64,000 nucleotides of DNA, taken from positions 1 to 64,000 of the forward strand of contig CAYXQJ010000015.1 in assembly GCA_964467455.1 (NCBI GenBank), written 5' to 3'. The translations under genes and the position numbers were made by a program. This DNA is from OLB6 sp964467455. GTDB lineage: Bacteria; Bacteroidota; Ignavibacteria; Kapaibacteriales; Kapaibacteriaceae. This document shows, in pieces, positions 51,525 through 60,434 of this stretch. Numbering within the stretch: the stretch's first letter is position 1; each line of letters begins with the position of its first letter. A model generated the notes under the pieces. It saw nothing but the letters and a program-made list of their open reading frames with translations. It had not been told where the DNA came from and searched no databases.

Positions 51525-52292
51525 ATGTTCGGTATCATCGGCGCTGTCGTGGTCATGTGTGCTATCGGTACTTCGATGGTGTCGGCACAGATGACGGAAG
51601 CACTTGCACGCCTTGCTGACGCGGATCAGAACGTAGCGGCGACCGTGTCGCTAAATGGAACGTATTCAGCCGGGACGATCGACCGAACGTTGATCCTCGC
51701 CGGTGTAGATGTTGCCGCGATCGGACGCTTGGTAGGCGTCACATCGTCAACGTCCTTCACCTATGGGACGTTCGGCGCATACGTCACCGAACGCGATCTG
51801 CTGACAAAGAACTTCTTCTTCGTCGCACCACAAGAGCGGTGGTATCCGTTCGTGATGCTGTGGTACGAACGCGGACTTCGTCGTGCCATCGAGAACCGTA
51901 TTCAACCGGCGCTCGGTGGCACGTGGGTCGCTCTACAAGACACGATCGGCTGGATGAGACTCTCTGCATCGGTGGCACCAGAGTTCACTGAGTTTCGCTC
52001 ACCACTCCCCGATAGCCGATCTTCGATCACCGTCTATCGTGCGATCGGTCGCGTCGCTGCATGGATCCGAACGTCGGATCATCGTTTTGCTGCCGACCTT
52101 GAATGTTGGGCACAGCCGAATGTTGAGGATCTCAGCGATGTTCGCGCTTATGCGAACATTTCGATCTCGGTAAAGATCGTTGACGAACTACGGCTGCGCG
52201 CTAACACCAAATGGATCCGCGAACCCTACGTACCGTCCACCGTTCAACCTGAAGATCTTCTGATTACGTTTGGATTGAGTTACACACTTTGA
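51525..52292 (+). CDS. DUF481-like outer-membrane protein
   Basis: 255 residues from ATG 51525 (GTG 51519 is an alternative). Signal peptide (IGAVVVMCAIGTSMVSAQ). The mature part resembles DUF481 barrels: SFTYGTF, then RWYPFVMLWYERGLRRAIENRIQPALGG and a C-terminal strand LLITFGLSYTL. Function is unknown. It lies 9 bp after the DJ-1-like gene and may share its operon. Confidence 0.65.
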   Translation: MFGIIGAVVVMCAIGTSMVSAQMTEALARLADADQNVAATVSLNGTYSAGTIDRTLILAGVDVAAIGRLVGVTSSTSFTYGTFGAYVTERDLLTKNFFFVAPQERWYPFVMLWYERGLRRAIENRIQPALGGTWVALQDTIGWMRLSASVAPEFTEFRSPLPDSRSSITVYRAIGRVAAWIRTSDHRFAADLECWAQPNVEDLSDVRAYANISISVKIVDELRLRANTKWIREPYVPSTVQPEDLLITFGLSYTL

Positions 52293-52304
52293 CCGGAACA
52301 TCTC

Positions 52305-52871
52305 ATGAACATCACGATCATTGGCCAAGGTAAGGTTGGTACAGCTCTTGGCGAGAACCTTCGCAAACACGGACACGCGATCACGTATGCCGGACGCGAG
52401 AACGTCCGCGATGCTTCTTCTGGCGCCGATGCCATCATCGTTGCGGCTTCGCCGGTTGGTACCTTCGACATCATCGACGCCCTTAAGCCCGTTGTTGACG
52501 GCGTTGTCATCATCGACGCGATGAACAGTGTCTCCAAGCGTCTCGAGAACTATTCCACCACGACGCATGCCTTCGCAGCGTTGTTGCCATCTGCCAAGGT
52601 GGTGAAGTGCTTCAACACCGTGGGCTACGAGACCATGGCTGACCCGGTCTTTGGAGATGTACACGCCGACATGTTCATGGCTGGTGATGATGCTGATGCC
52701 AAGGCCGTGGCCGAACGTCTCGCCCGTGACTGCGGCTTCGGTGTGTGCCACGACGTTGGTGGCTCCAATCGCTGGGAAACGCTCGAACATCTCGCCATGG
52801 TCTGGATCTCTCTTGCCATGTTCCAAGGTAAGGGGCGAGCATTTGCCTGGCATCTCGTGGAACGGCCATGA
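52305..52871 (+). CDS. NAD(P)-binding F420-reductase-like oxidoreductase (COG2085), short form
   Basis: 188 residues with Rossmann loop IGQGKVGTALGENL and TYAGREN. The later KCFNTVGYETMADP and DAKAVAERLARDCGF segments match COG2085. It is a distant paralogue of the protein at 6755. It overlaps the bestrophin gene by four bases. The 188-residue length is close to the family minimum. Confidence 0.8.
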   Translation: MNITIIGQGKVGTALGENLRKHGHAITYAGRENVRDASSGADAIIVAASPVGTFDIIDALKPVVDGVVIIDAMNSVSKRLENYSTTTHAFAALLPSAKVVKCFNTVGYETMADPVFGDVHADMFMAGDDADAKAVAERLARDCGFGVCHDVGGSNRWETLEHLAMVWISLAMFQGKGRAFAWHLVERP

Positions 52872-53803
52872 TCGTACGCAAGCTCCTCCGCCCGAGCCGT
52901 GTGTGGACGTACGTCCACCGCGAGGTCATCACGGTCACCGTACTGTCGATCACCGTCGCCGTTGCGTTCACTTACGGCAATGTTGATGTCTCCATGCCGT
53001 TCATGCCGCTTGGTGTATTAGGCACGGCATTGGCGATCACGATGGGCTTTCGCAACCAGACTGCCTATGCGCGTTGGTGGGAGGCGCGCACGGCGTGGGG
53101 CAACATTGTGAACACGAGCCGACAGTATGCGCGACTTGTGCGCACGTTCACCGACAGTCATCGTCATCACGAAGCGTACAACCCAGAGGAGGCAGAGCAG
53201 TTCATCGAACGCATGATCCGTCGGCAGATCGCATGGTGCCATGCGTTGCGCTACCAGTTGCGACAGCAGCCACTAGATGACGATGTGAAGCGCCATCTGT
53301 CTGACGAAGAGTTCAACGCTGTCGTACAGCGTCACAATCCGGCGAACACGCTGATGACGAATGCCGGACGCGACATCTACGATGCAATGTCAACGCACAT
53401 CTTACAGGGCTTTGACAGCTTTCAGTTGGAAGGATGTCTTGCGCAGCTGCAAGGCGCTCAAGGAACGTGTGAGCGTATCAAGAACACGCCGCTGCTGCGT
53501 CAGTATGGTTACTTTACCACAGTCTTCCTGTGGGCCTTCTTGATCATGACGCCGTTCGCGATGGCCTCGCTGTGGCAAACATCCACAGGTCGTTGGCTAA
53601 GCGTTCCGCTCTCAGCCATTGTTGCCTTCATCTTCACGATCGTCGACAAAGCCGGGCGCGTCACTGAAGATCCGTTCGCAAACGCGATTCAGGATGTGCC
53701 GATGTCGGCCATCACCCGTACGATCGAGCGAGATCTGCTGGATACGATCGGCGGAATTGAATTGCCGGAGGCTGTTGCTGCTAACGATGGCTACTTGATG
53801 TGA
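52868..53803 (+). CDS. Bestrophin-like (UPF0187 / YneE) anion channel
   Basis: 311 residues of the bestrophin family: RPSRVWTYVHREVITVTVLS, PLGVLGTALAITMGFRNQTAYARWWEARTAWGNIVNTSR (abridged), and the later PFAMASLWQTSTGRWLSVPLSAIVAF. The family forms pentameric channels in the inner membrane; bacterial members conduct cations or anions. ATGA overlap with the upstream oxidoreductase suggests a shared stress operon. Confidence 0.9.
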   Translation: MIVRKLLRPSRVWTYVHREVITVTVLSITVAVAFTYGNVDVSMPFMPLGVLGTALAITMGFRNQTAYARWWEARTAWGNIVNTSRQYARLVRTFTDSHRHHEAYNPEEAEQFIERMIRRQIAWCHALRYQLRQQPLDDDVKRHLSDEEFNAVVQRHNPANTLMTNAGRDIYDAMSTHILQGFDSFQLEGCLAQLQGAQGTCERIKNTPLLRQYGYFTTVFLWAFLIMTPFAMASLWQTSTGRWLSVPLSAIVAFIFTIVDKAGRVTEDPFANAIQDVPMSAITRTIERDLLDTIGGIELPEAVAANDGYLM

Positions 53804-53810
53804 ACGTAGA

Positions 53811-56006
53811 TCAGTAGAGAACACGGAGTCGACGGATCTCACGGCCAGACTCCGCCACCAATAGATACACCCCTCTTGACGTAAGCTGCGTATCGAAGCG
53901 TAGGTTGTTGGCGAGAACACTGGCAACACACTGACCTCTGACATCAAGGATACGCACGAGGGCAGAAGCCAAGCCATGATCCCATGCGATGATGCCATCG
54001 TCGGTCGAGATACCGATCGGAGAGTCAGGAGACTCGGTGATGGATGCATCACCTCCGACACTTACCGTAGGATCAAGTGTTGGGTGAAAGAGGATCAATT
54101 CTCGATTGGTCTTATCCAGCAGTACTAGTGTGTTGTTATTCACTGCGACCATTGTCTTTGCCATGTCGTCATTGACAAGATCCTTCTCGATAAGCTGGTA
54201 GTTCCAGCGAGTGCCGTCCGTGACAAACGTGCCGTAGTTGTTGCGATCGGGTGTTCTCCAGAGTCCCATGATCTGATCGTTGTATCGGCGAGCTGCGATC
54301 AGTGCAGAAGGGCCATAGTCAGGAACGTTCAACAACGTGGAGCGTTCTGTGTAGGTGTTGTAGTCTGCTTCCCAGATGAAGCATGGCAGATCCGGTGAGG
54401 ACTTGCGACTGTGCATGACGAGTACTTTATTATCTCCCGTCTGCAGCAACACCTCCGGGATCAGGTCGTCGATCGGGGGTACGATCGATCCTGATAACCA
54501 CAACGCACTGCCTTTGGCTTGGATCAGTTGCGAATTCTTCCAGCTGTAGTGCGCGCTGATGAACCGACCGTCACCACCCACTTGATACATTGGTGTAGCA
54601 TAGATACTATACTGGTTTCTAGAAGGAATCGTGCGATCCCACGATCGCCCCCAATCATCAGAAAACCAGAGACTATCGAGAGATGAGCTGTAGTTCCCCG
54701 CGTACACGACCCACGCTAAGGAATCACGCGTGGTAAGTCGCACGATACTGCCGAAAGGGCGGGCATCATTCGACGTTGGCGTGATCAGATGAGACGATGG
54801 AAAATAACGCGGGTATCCAACGTGTCGGGTCACAATGCATGAAGTGTCGAAGCATTGTGTCTCAAGGATATTCGGGGCCGCTGTTGGTAAGCGATAACCG
54901 CGCAGGCCTTTACCGTCACGGATGTCGAACTCGATTAGGCTGGCATACGTCAACGAGTCTTCGGGAACAAGATCGAAGTTCTGCCGATGAGCGCGTGCAG
55001 GGATCGCGATGGTAGAATCAGATACTCTCGCTGCCACATTGCCAAGCGAATAGAATGGGACGAACCAATAGTCATAACCGCTCGCGATCGAGCTGATGAT
55101 GTTTCTATCATCCGATCTACAGGTATTCATGAGCACAGTCGATGACAGCGCAAGCAGCCTGGTTTGCGGTTGCCATGTGTGATCAATGATGTATGCGTTC
55201 CGAATCGGAGTGTATTCAAACAGCGAACCTCTGATCATAAATATCCTGATCTCGCTCGCTACTAGGTGGGCGAAGGTTGAATCGTTGAGACTAACGACTG
55301 ACCTGCCAGGCTTACCCTTTGTCAATGTCTTCCACTTTCCGGAGCGAAGGTCAACGACGAGTAGGTACTCATCAGCGCGGGAGTTGGTGACCAAGTAGCG
55401 AGACGTACCAGCGATCCATGAGATCGACCTATCGAGGTTGACGACTTCAGTGATGTTTGATCCATCGGATCGAAGGACGACTCCATCTTTGCGAGCGATG
55501 TACAACAAGGTGTCAAAGCTTGACACCGCGGCGAGGTCGCCACTGTACATGACCTTCGCCGACGACAACGGAGCGTCAACTAAACACGTCCACACGTTGC
55601 TTTCTGTTACGACCACGACCACTTTGTGCGTCCATAATGTGACCTGTGTGATAGGTTCACCGAGATCGTGTCGTTCCAATTCGACCATGTCGGGCCACGC
55701 ATATTTGATCAGCGTTGATCCTGTTGAGCCATAGATGTAGCGACCATCGATCGCGACAGCATCATCTAGCCGATCATTGATCTCACCAAAGTGCATCGTG
55801 ACCTTCGAAGTCCCGTGTGGGTGCACCCACGTCAGGCCACTCTCACCGATGATCGTTGTGACCAATCCCGAGGGGTCGGGATTTGCAGCAATGATCTTGT
55901 CGTGCCATGGAAGTGTCAGTGTTACCCGTTTTGTTGCCAGTGTATCGAGCGCGAAAGACGTCGATACCGCAAGCAGGAATGAGATCATCAGTGGGGCACT
56001 TTTCAC
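53811..56006 (-). CDS. Large T9SS-sorted secreted protein, beta-propeller-like
   Basis: 731 residues with a signal peptide (SAPLMISFLLAVSTSFA), about 620 residues of repeated WD/propeller-like strands (for example TLLYIARKDGVVLRSDG, LWFSDDWGRSWDR, which is of the BNR/sialidase-repeat type), and a T9SS type A sorting domain at the end (ALVRILDVRGQCVASVL, then GVYLLVAESGREIRRLRV). It should be exposed at the cell surface. No catalytic motif is recognised. It converges with the bestrophin gene (7 bp gap). Confidence 0.75.
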   Translation of the reverse strand: MKSAPLMISFLLAVSTSFALDTLATKRVTLTLPWHDKIIAANPDPSGLVTTIIGESGLTWVHPHGTSKVTMHFGEINDRLDDAVAIDGRYIYGSTGSTLIKYAWPDMVELERHDLGEPITQVTLWTHKVVVVVTESNVWTCLVDAPLSSAKVMYSGDLAAVSSFDTLLYIARKDGVVLRSDGSNITEVVNLDRSISWIAGTSRYLVTNSRADEYLLVVDLRSGKWKTLTKGKPGRSVVSLNDSTFAHLVASEIRIFMIRGSLFEYTPIRNAYIIDHTWQPQTRLLALSSTVLMNTCRSDDRNIISSIASGYDYWFVPFYSLGNVAARVSDSTIAIPARAHRQNFDLVPEDSLTYASLIEFDIRDGKGLRGYRLPTAAPNILETQCFDTSCIVTRHVGYPRYFPSSHLITPTSNDARPFGSIVRLTTRDSLAWVVYAGNYSSSLDSLWFSDDWGRSWDRTIPSRNQYSIYATPMYQVGGDGRFISAHYSWKNSQLIQAKGSALWLSGSIVPPIDDLIPEVLLQTGDNKVLVMHSRKSSPDLPCFIWEADYNTYTERSTLLNVPDYGPSALIAARRYNDQIMGLWRTPDRNNYGTFVTDGTRWNYQLIEKDLVNDDMAKTMVAVNNNTLVLLDKTNRELILFHPTLDPTVSVGGDASITESPDSPIGISTDDGIIAWDHGLASALVRILDVRGQCVASVLANNLRFDTQLTSRGVYLLVAESGREIRRLRVLY

Positions 56007-56021
56007 GAAGACCTTTCAGAT

Positions 56022-56080
<59 letters not shown>

Positions 56081-56088
<8 letters not shown>

Positions 56089-57541
56089 TCCGATACTCCT
56101 GCACCTCGATCTCATACTTGCGGATCTTGTTGTGCAGGGTCTCGCGGCTGACGCCGAGGATGGCAGCGGCTTTGCTGACGTTGCCATTGGTACGCTCAAG
56201 GGTCTTCTCAACTTTGAGTTGATCCATGCGGGCCATCTCATCCTTGAGGGAGAGGTCATTGGAGAGATCGACCGATTCAAGGTCATTGGATTTATCGACG
56301 TTCACTGACGTCGGTAGCGGAGCGGCCTCTGCCGGTAGACGTCGGGCAACGCTTGACGGGCTGCTCGTTGGAGCACGTCGGAGAATGCGGCCTAGGTCAG
56401 ACACTTCAAGTTGGTCACTCGCAATGGTCTGTAGCGCTACGCGCAGCACACTCACGAGTTCGCGGACGTTGCCGGGCCAGGTGTATTCGGCCAGATGGTC
56501 CATCGCCGCCGGTGAGATGGTCTTGCGATCTTGCATCTCGCGATTATGTTTTGCCAGATAGTGTTCGGCGATCAACGGAATGTCTTCTACACGCTCACGC
56601 AACGACGGGATGTAGATCTCACATTCACGCAGACGGTGATAGAGCTGATCGCGGAATCGTCCTTCAGCCATGGCGGCGACGAGGTCGCGGTCAGTGGCTG
56701 AGACAAAACGAATGTCCACCTCTTCGGTCTCAACACTCCCCACACGCCGCACGGCCTTTTGTTCAAGGGGCAGGAGCAGATTCGCCTGCAGATTCAACGG
56801 CATGTCGCCGATCTCGTCCAAGAACAACGTGCCTTTATGCGCCTGGTGGAACAGACCTTTCTTGTTCTCCATAGCGCCCGAGAACGCCCCCTTCACATGA
56901 CCGAACAATTCGGATTGGAAGAGGTCGCGCGGGATGTTGGGGATGTCGACGGTGATGAAGGGATGTTTTGCACGACGGCTGACGCCGTGGAGAGCTTGGG
57001 CCACGAGTTTTTTACCCGTACCCGTCTCGCCGGTGATCAAAACGTTCAGACCGGTGCGACCGTAACGCAAGATCTTGTCGGCCACATCCATCATCGCCGC
57101 ACTGCGTCCGACGATGCCCTGTGTCTCGATGACCTTGCGGAGTTCTTCGTTAGACCTGTCGGCCGCAACACGCTCCATGGCGCTGTTGAGGACGCCGATC
57201 AGGCGCTCGTTCGTGAGACTTGATTTGTCGATGAAGTTGATAGCACCAAGCTTGGTCGCCCGGACTGCCGTTTCGATCGTGCCTTTGCCGGAGATCATGA
57301 TCACCGGGATGGACGGGTAATGTCGGATGGACTGTTCGAGAACGTCCAGCCCTGTCAGCTTCGACTCACTACCAAACTCAATGTCGAGCAACATCAGCCC
57401 GACCTCTCCATGGTGATCCTCAAGAAAGGCCAGCGCCGATTCCGGGCTATGGCGAAGTTCGGACTCCCACCCCTGTGCACGCACTACGTCGGCAAGGGTG
57501 TTGCAGAAGTCACGATTATCATCAACAATAAGGATCTTCAT
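56081..57541 (-). CDS. NtrC-family sigma-54-dependent response regulator
   Basis: 486 residues: receiver domain (phospho-acceptor D53), AAA+ domain with Walker A GETGTGKK (usual E after GK is K), Walker B GTLFLDEIGDMP, sigma-54 contact loop GAFSGA in place of GAFTGA, and Fis-type helix-turn-helix at the end (NVSKAAAILGVSRETLHNKIRKY). It should open sigma-54 promoters when phosphorylated. No partner kinase is adjacent. Confidence 0.93.
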
Positions 57542-57550
57542 GAGGCAGGT

Positions 57551-58036
57551 TCATTCCTTGGGTACCAAATTCATGAGGTCGTCATACAACGCCCGCATGT
57601 CGCGACTCTGGAACGTGGAAAGTTCCGGGTTCCAAACCGCGCGTAAATATACGTTTGTCGGCGCGTTCGTGTACTCTATGAACCGAGCCCGTGTTCCCGG
57701 TGAATACAGCGCCTGCACCTTCAAAAACACGGTGTTCACATCCATTGCCGTCTGGCAATACACCTTCTGATCGATCACGGCCGTATGCTTCCGCGTTGTG
57801 TCCGTACCCGAGACCGTCACCGTCCACAACTCGCCCTTGCTGTCCAGCTCATACACCACCACACCTCCCGCCTCCGACGTTGTTCCCCAGCGGATCTTCA
57901 ACTCCTGCTGATTCTCTTTGATGCAGGGGGCAACCTTTTCCGGTCGATCGATCGTTGAACAACCAACAATCATGATGCATAATGCACTGAAGATCAAGCA
58001 TAATGCATGATGCATGAGAAACTGTGAACGAAGCAT
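57551..58036 (-). CDS. Lipoprotein of unknown function with array-encoded signal peptide
   Basis: 161 residues from ATG 58036 (ATG 58015 is an alternative). Lipobox (IMIVGC). The mature part is beta-rich (ELKIRWGTTSEAGGVVVYELDSKGELWTVTVSG, abridged) with two cysteines. The signal peptide (LMHHALCLIFSALCIMIVGC) is read from a degenerate ATNATGC 7-bp array (57972-58066). It follows gltX by 20 bp and lies 9 bp before the NtrC-like gene. Confidence 0.65.
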   Translation of the reverse strand: MLRSQFLMHHALCLIFSALCIMIVGCSTIDRPEKVAPCIKENQQELKIRWGTTSEAGGVVVYELDSKGELWTVTVSGTDTTRKHTAVIDQKVYCQTAMDVNTVFLKVQALYSPGTRARFIEYTNAPTNVYLRAVWNPELSTFQSRDMRALYDDLMNLVPKE

Positions 58037-58066
58037 GCTGCATTCTGAATTATGCATCATGCATCA
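57972..58066. repeat. Degenerate heptamer array (ATGATGC / ATAATGC)
   Basis: About 13 units keep strict 7-bp phase even where degenerate (ATGATGC, ATAATGC, ACTGAAG, ATCAAGC, ATAATGC, and so on). It spans the lipoprotein signal-peptide codons and reaches the gltX stop codon. Confidence 0.75.
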
Positions 58067-59508
58067 ACTAAGAATGAATCGATCCGCAACAAACAACGAT
58101 CTACTCCCAACAACTTGATGGTGTCGTACAATTCAGCGCCGACCTCGCGATGGGTGACCACAAGGCGGAGTGGCTTCATCATCTTGCCCATCTTGAGTCC
58201 GGCAGAAGCGGCGGCTTCGTTAGCCAGTGCTTTGAACGCATCGACGGATGCGAGTGCGTCTTCATTGAGTCCTTGACGAAATGCCGCAATGGCCTTCACA
58301 AGGTCGGCATCGTTCTTAAGTGCGGACCACGTTTCGGCGTCAACATCCACAAGCGTGTCGCTGAAGAGATAGTCGCCGAATTCAACGAGGTCGCGCAGGA
58401 AGGTCACACGCTCGCGCAGTAGGGCGACCACCTGTGTCACGTATGCGATGTCGGTGAATGCATAGCCCCTTTCCACAAGAAGTGGATGGAGTTCTTGGGC
58501 GAGGGCGGCGGGGTCGGCAGCACCGAGGTACTGCGAGTTCATCCAGTCGAGTTTCTTGTAGTCGAAGATTGCGCCGGCTTTGCTGACACGTTCAAGGGAG
58601 TAGGCGGCGATGAGTTCGTCCATCGAGAACTTCTCTTGTTCGGTGCCCGGATTCCAGCCGCAGAGGGCCACGTAGTTGACGAGGGCCTGCGGGAAGTAGC
58701 CCTTGGTGATGAAGTCGCGCACCATCACGTCGCCATGACGTTTGCTCATCTTGGAACGATCCGGGTTGAGCAACAGCGGCACGTGGGCAAAGATGGGCGG
58801 CTCCCAACCGAAGGCGCGGTAGAGCAGGACGTGCTTGGGTGTGGACGGTAGCCACTCTTCGGCGCGGATGACGTGGGTGATCTCCATCAAATGATCATCA
58901 ACAACGTTGGCCAGGTGATACGTGGGGAAGCCGTCGCTCTTGAGCAGGATCTGATCGTCGATCTCGCGTCCGTTGACGATCACGTCACCGCGCACTTGAT
59001 CATGGAACCGGATGTCTTCATGTTGTGGCACCTTGAGTCGGATCACATGATCGGCCCCTTCTTCCAACAACCGCTGCGTCTCGTGTTCGCCAAGGGTGAA
59101 CTGGTTACGCATCGACGAACGATCATATTTCGGCGCGATGCCGGCATCTTGCTGTCGTTTACGCATGGCATCGAGCTCTTCCGAGGTATCGAAGGCATAA
59201 TAGGCCGTACCGTTCTCGATGAGCTTCATGCCGTACGTACGATACAGATCGAAGCGTTCGCTTTGCACATAGGGTCCGTGGTTGCCGCCAACGTGCGGGC
59301 CTTCATCAAACACTACACCGGCCCAGGCCAGCGATGAGATCTGTTCTTCGATGGCACCTTCAACAAAGCGCGTACGGTCGGTGTCCTCGATACGCAGGAT
59401 ACACGTCCCGCCATGATGTTTGGCGAACAGATAGTTGTACAAGGCCGTACGCAAGCTTCCAATATGCAGGAAGCCGGTAGGGGAAGGGGCGAAGCGGACG
59501 CGAACCAT
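58057..59508 (-). CDS. gltX: Glutamyl-tRNA synthetase
   Basis: 483 residues, class I synthetase with HIGH as HIGS in FAPSPTGFLHIGSLRTAL and KMSKS as SKMSKRHG. It charges tRNA-Glu. HipA-type kinases phosphorylate GltX at a serine near this KMSKS loop in E. coli, so it is a candidate target of the HipT-like toxin at 8688; this is a general hypothesis only. Confidence 0.96.
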   Translation of the reverse strand: MVRVRFAPSPTGFLHIGSLRTALYNYLFAKHHGGTCILRIEDTDRTRFVEGAIEEQISSLAWAGVVFDEGPHVGGNHGPYVQSERFDLYRTYGMKLIENGTAYYAFDTSEELDAMRKRQQDAGIAPKYDRSSMRNQFTLGEHETQRLLEEGADHVIRLKVPQHEDIRFHDQVRGDVIVNGREIDDQILLKSDGFPTYHLANVVDDHLMEITHVIRAEEWLPSTPKHVLLYRAFGWEPPIFAHVPLLLNPDRSKMSKRHGDVMVRDFITKGYFPQALVNYVALCGWNPGTEQEKFSMDELIAAYSLERVSKAGAIFDYKKLDWMNSQYLGAADPAALAQELHPLLVERGYAFTDIAYVTQVVALLRERVTFLRDLVEFGDYLFSDTLVDVDAETWSALKNDADLVKAIAAFRQGLNEDALASVDAFKALANEAAASAGLKMGKMMKPLRLVVTHREVGAELYDTIKLLGVDRCLLRIDSFLVDA

Positions 59509-59514
59509 GTTAAT

Positions 59515-59582
59515 CAGCTAGTTAGCTAGACAGCTAGATAGTTAGTTAGTTAGAATTAGACTCAACCCTCTACCCTCAACCC
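59515..59582. repeat. AGTTAGCTAG-type and CAACCCT arrays between gltX and queD
   Basis: GCTAGTTA-like octamers/tetramers (59515-59555) and a short CAACCCT/CTACCCT heptamer run (59565-59582) fill the gap and overlap the queD stop. Confidence 0.7.
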
Positions 59583-60007
59583 TCGTGGACTGATGAAATG
59601 ACTTCCGCATATGTCTTCTCCGTCTCATACACGCGCACCTTGACGTGCGTGATCGAGTGTTGTGGCGGAAGAGCGCGGATGACGTGTTCAAGAATGTAGC
59701 GAGAGATATTTTCTGCGGTAGTAGGGAAGTCAACGCGGACGACCTTCATGGGGTGGTCCGTGAAGAACTGTTGCATGAGCGAGTCGGACGAGTCGAGCAA
59801 AAAACAATGATCAAGTTGATCGATCAGTGGCTGGACCATTGTCTTGAGGTCGAAGTAGTCCATGACCATACCTGACGCGTCCGGTTCACCTGTTAGGATG
59901 ACGTGGGCTTCGTACGAATGACCGTGCAGGTTCTTGCAAAGTCCGGCGTGCGTGGGGAGGCGATGCCCCATCTCCCATTTGAACTCTTTGGAGATCGTGG
60001 TGAGCAT
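59576..60007 (-). CDS. queD: 6-carboxy-5,6,7,8-tetrahydropterin synthase
   Basis: 143 residues from ATG 60007. PTPS fold with zinc histidines and catalytic cysteine in GHRLPTHAGLCKNLHGHSYE. Makes 6-carboxytetrahydropterin from dihydroneopterin triphosphate, an early queuosine step. It lies 2 bp downstream of queF in the same transcript. Confidence 0.93.
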   Translation of the reverse strand: MLTTISKEFKWEMGHRLPTHAGLCKNLHGHSYEAHVILTGEPDASGMVMDYFDLKTMVQPLIDQLDHCFLLDSSDSLMQQFFTDHPMKVVRVDFPTTAENISRYILEHVIRALPPQHSITHVKVRVYETEKTYAEVISSVHEG

Positions 60008-60009
60008 GA

Positions 60010-60348
60010 TCAGGACTTGTGATGTTCCACTTCGATGATGCTGTTGATCCCGCCTCTGGCCTTCCAGTCGGCTGTGACCTTGATCCACAGCGGGTCCATC
60101 GCGGCAACGAGATCGTCGAGGATCTGGTTGGTGACCGCTTCGTAGAAGATGCCGCGGCTGCGGAAGTCGAGGTAATAATACTTCAGCGCCTTGAGCTCGA
60201 CGCAGACCTCGTTCGGGATGTATTGGATGGTGATCGTCCCGAAATCCGGCAGACCCGTCTTAGGGCATACCGAGGTGAATTCCGGGTTAACGTGCGTGAT
60301 CGTGAACCGGCGTCCGGGACGCGGATTCGGGAAGGTTTCGAGTTCCAT
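60010..60348 (-). CDS. queF: NADPH-dependent 7-cyano-7-deazaguanine reductase
   Basis: 112 residues from ATG 60348, the short unimodular form. The thioimide cysteine is C28 and the proton-relay aspartate D35 in SVCPKTGLPDFGT; VELKALKYYYLDFRSRGIFYE is the family core. Reduces preQ0 to preQ1. Co-transcribed with queD. The start follows a hairpin at 60380-60408. Confidence 0.93.
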   Translation of the reverse strand: MELETFPNPRPGRRFTITHVNPEFTSVCPKTGLPDFGTITIQYIPNEVCVELKALKYYYLDFRSRGIFYEAVTNQILDDLVAAMDPLWIKVTADWKARGGINSIIEVEHHKS

Positions 60349-60379
60349 AGACGCAAATTTACCGCTTATTGAACGAACA

Positions 60380-60408
60380 GCGCCGTGCCCTTTTGGGGAG
60401 CACGGCGC
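60380..60408. terminator. Strong GC hairpin between sppA and queF
   Basis: GCGCCGTGC pairs perfectly with GCACGGCGC around an 11-base loop, 26 bases after the sppA stop. No U run follows, so it may be a weak or Rho-assisted terminator or an RNA-stability element. It does not match a preQ1 riboswitch. Confidence 0.5.
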
Positions 60409-60434
60409 CGATAACAGGTCAATATCGGAACAGG

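Noticed and set aside
60349..60434. preQ1 riboswitch before queF
   Set aside because: The hairpin lacks the A-rich tail and loop sequence of known preQ1 classes.
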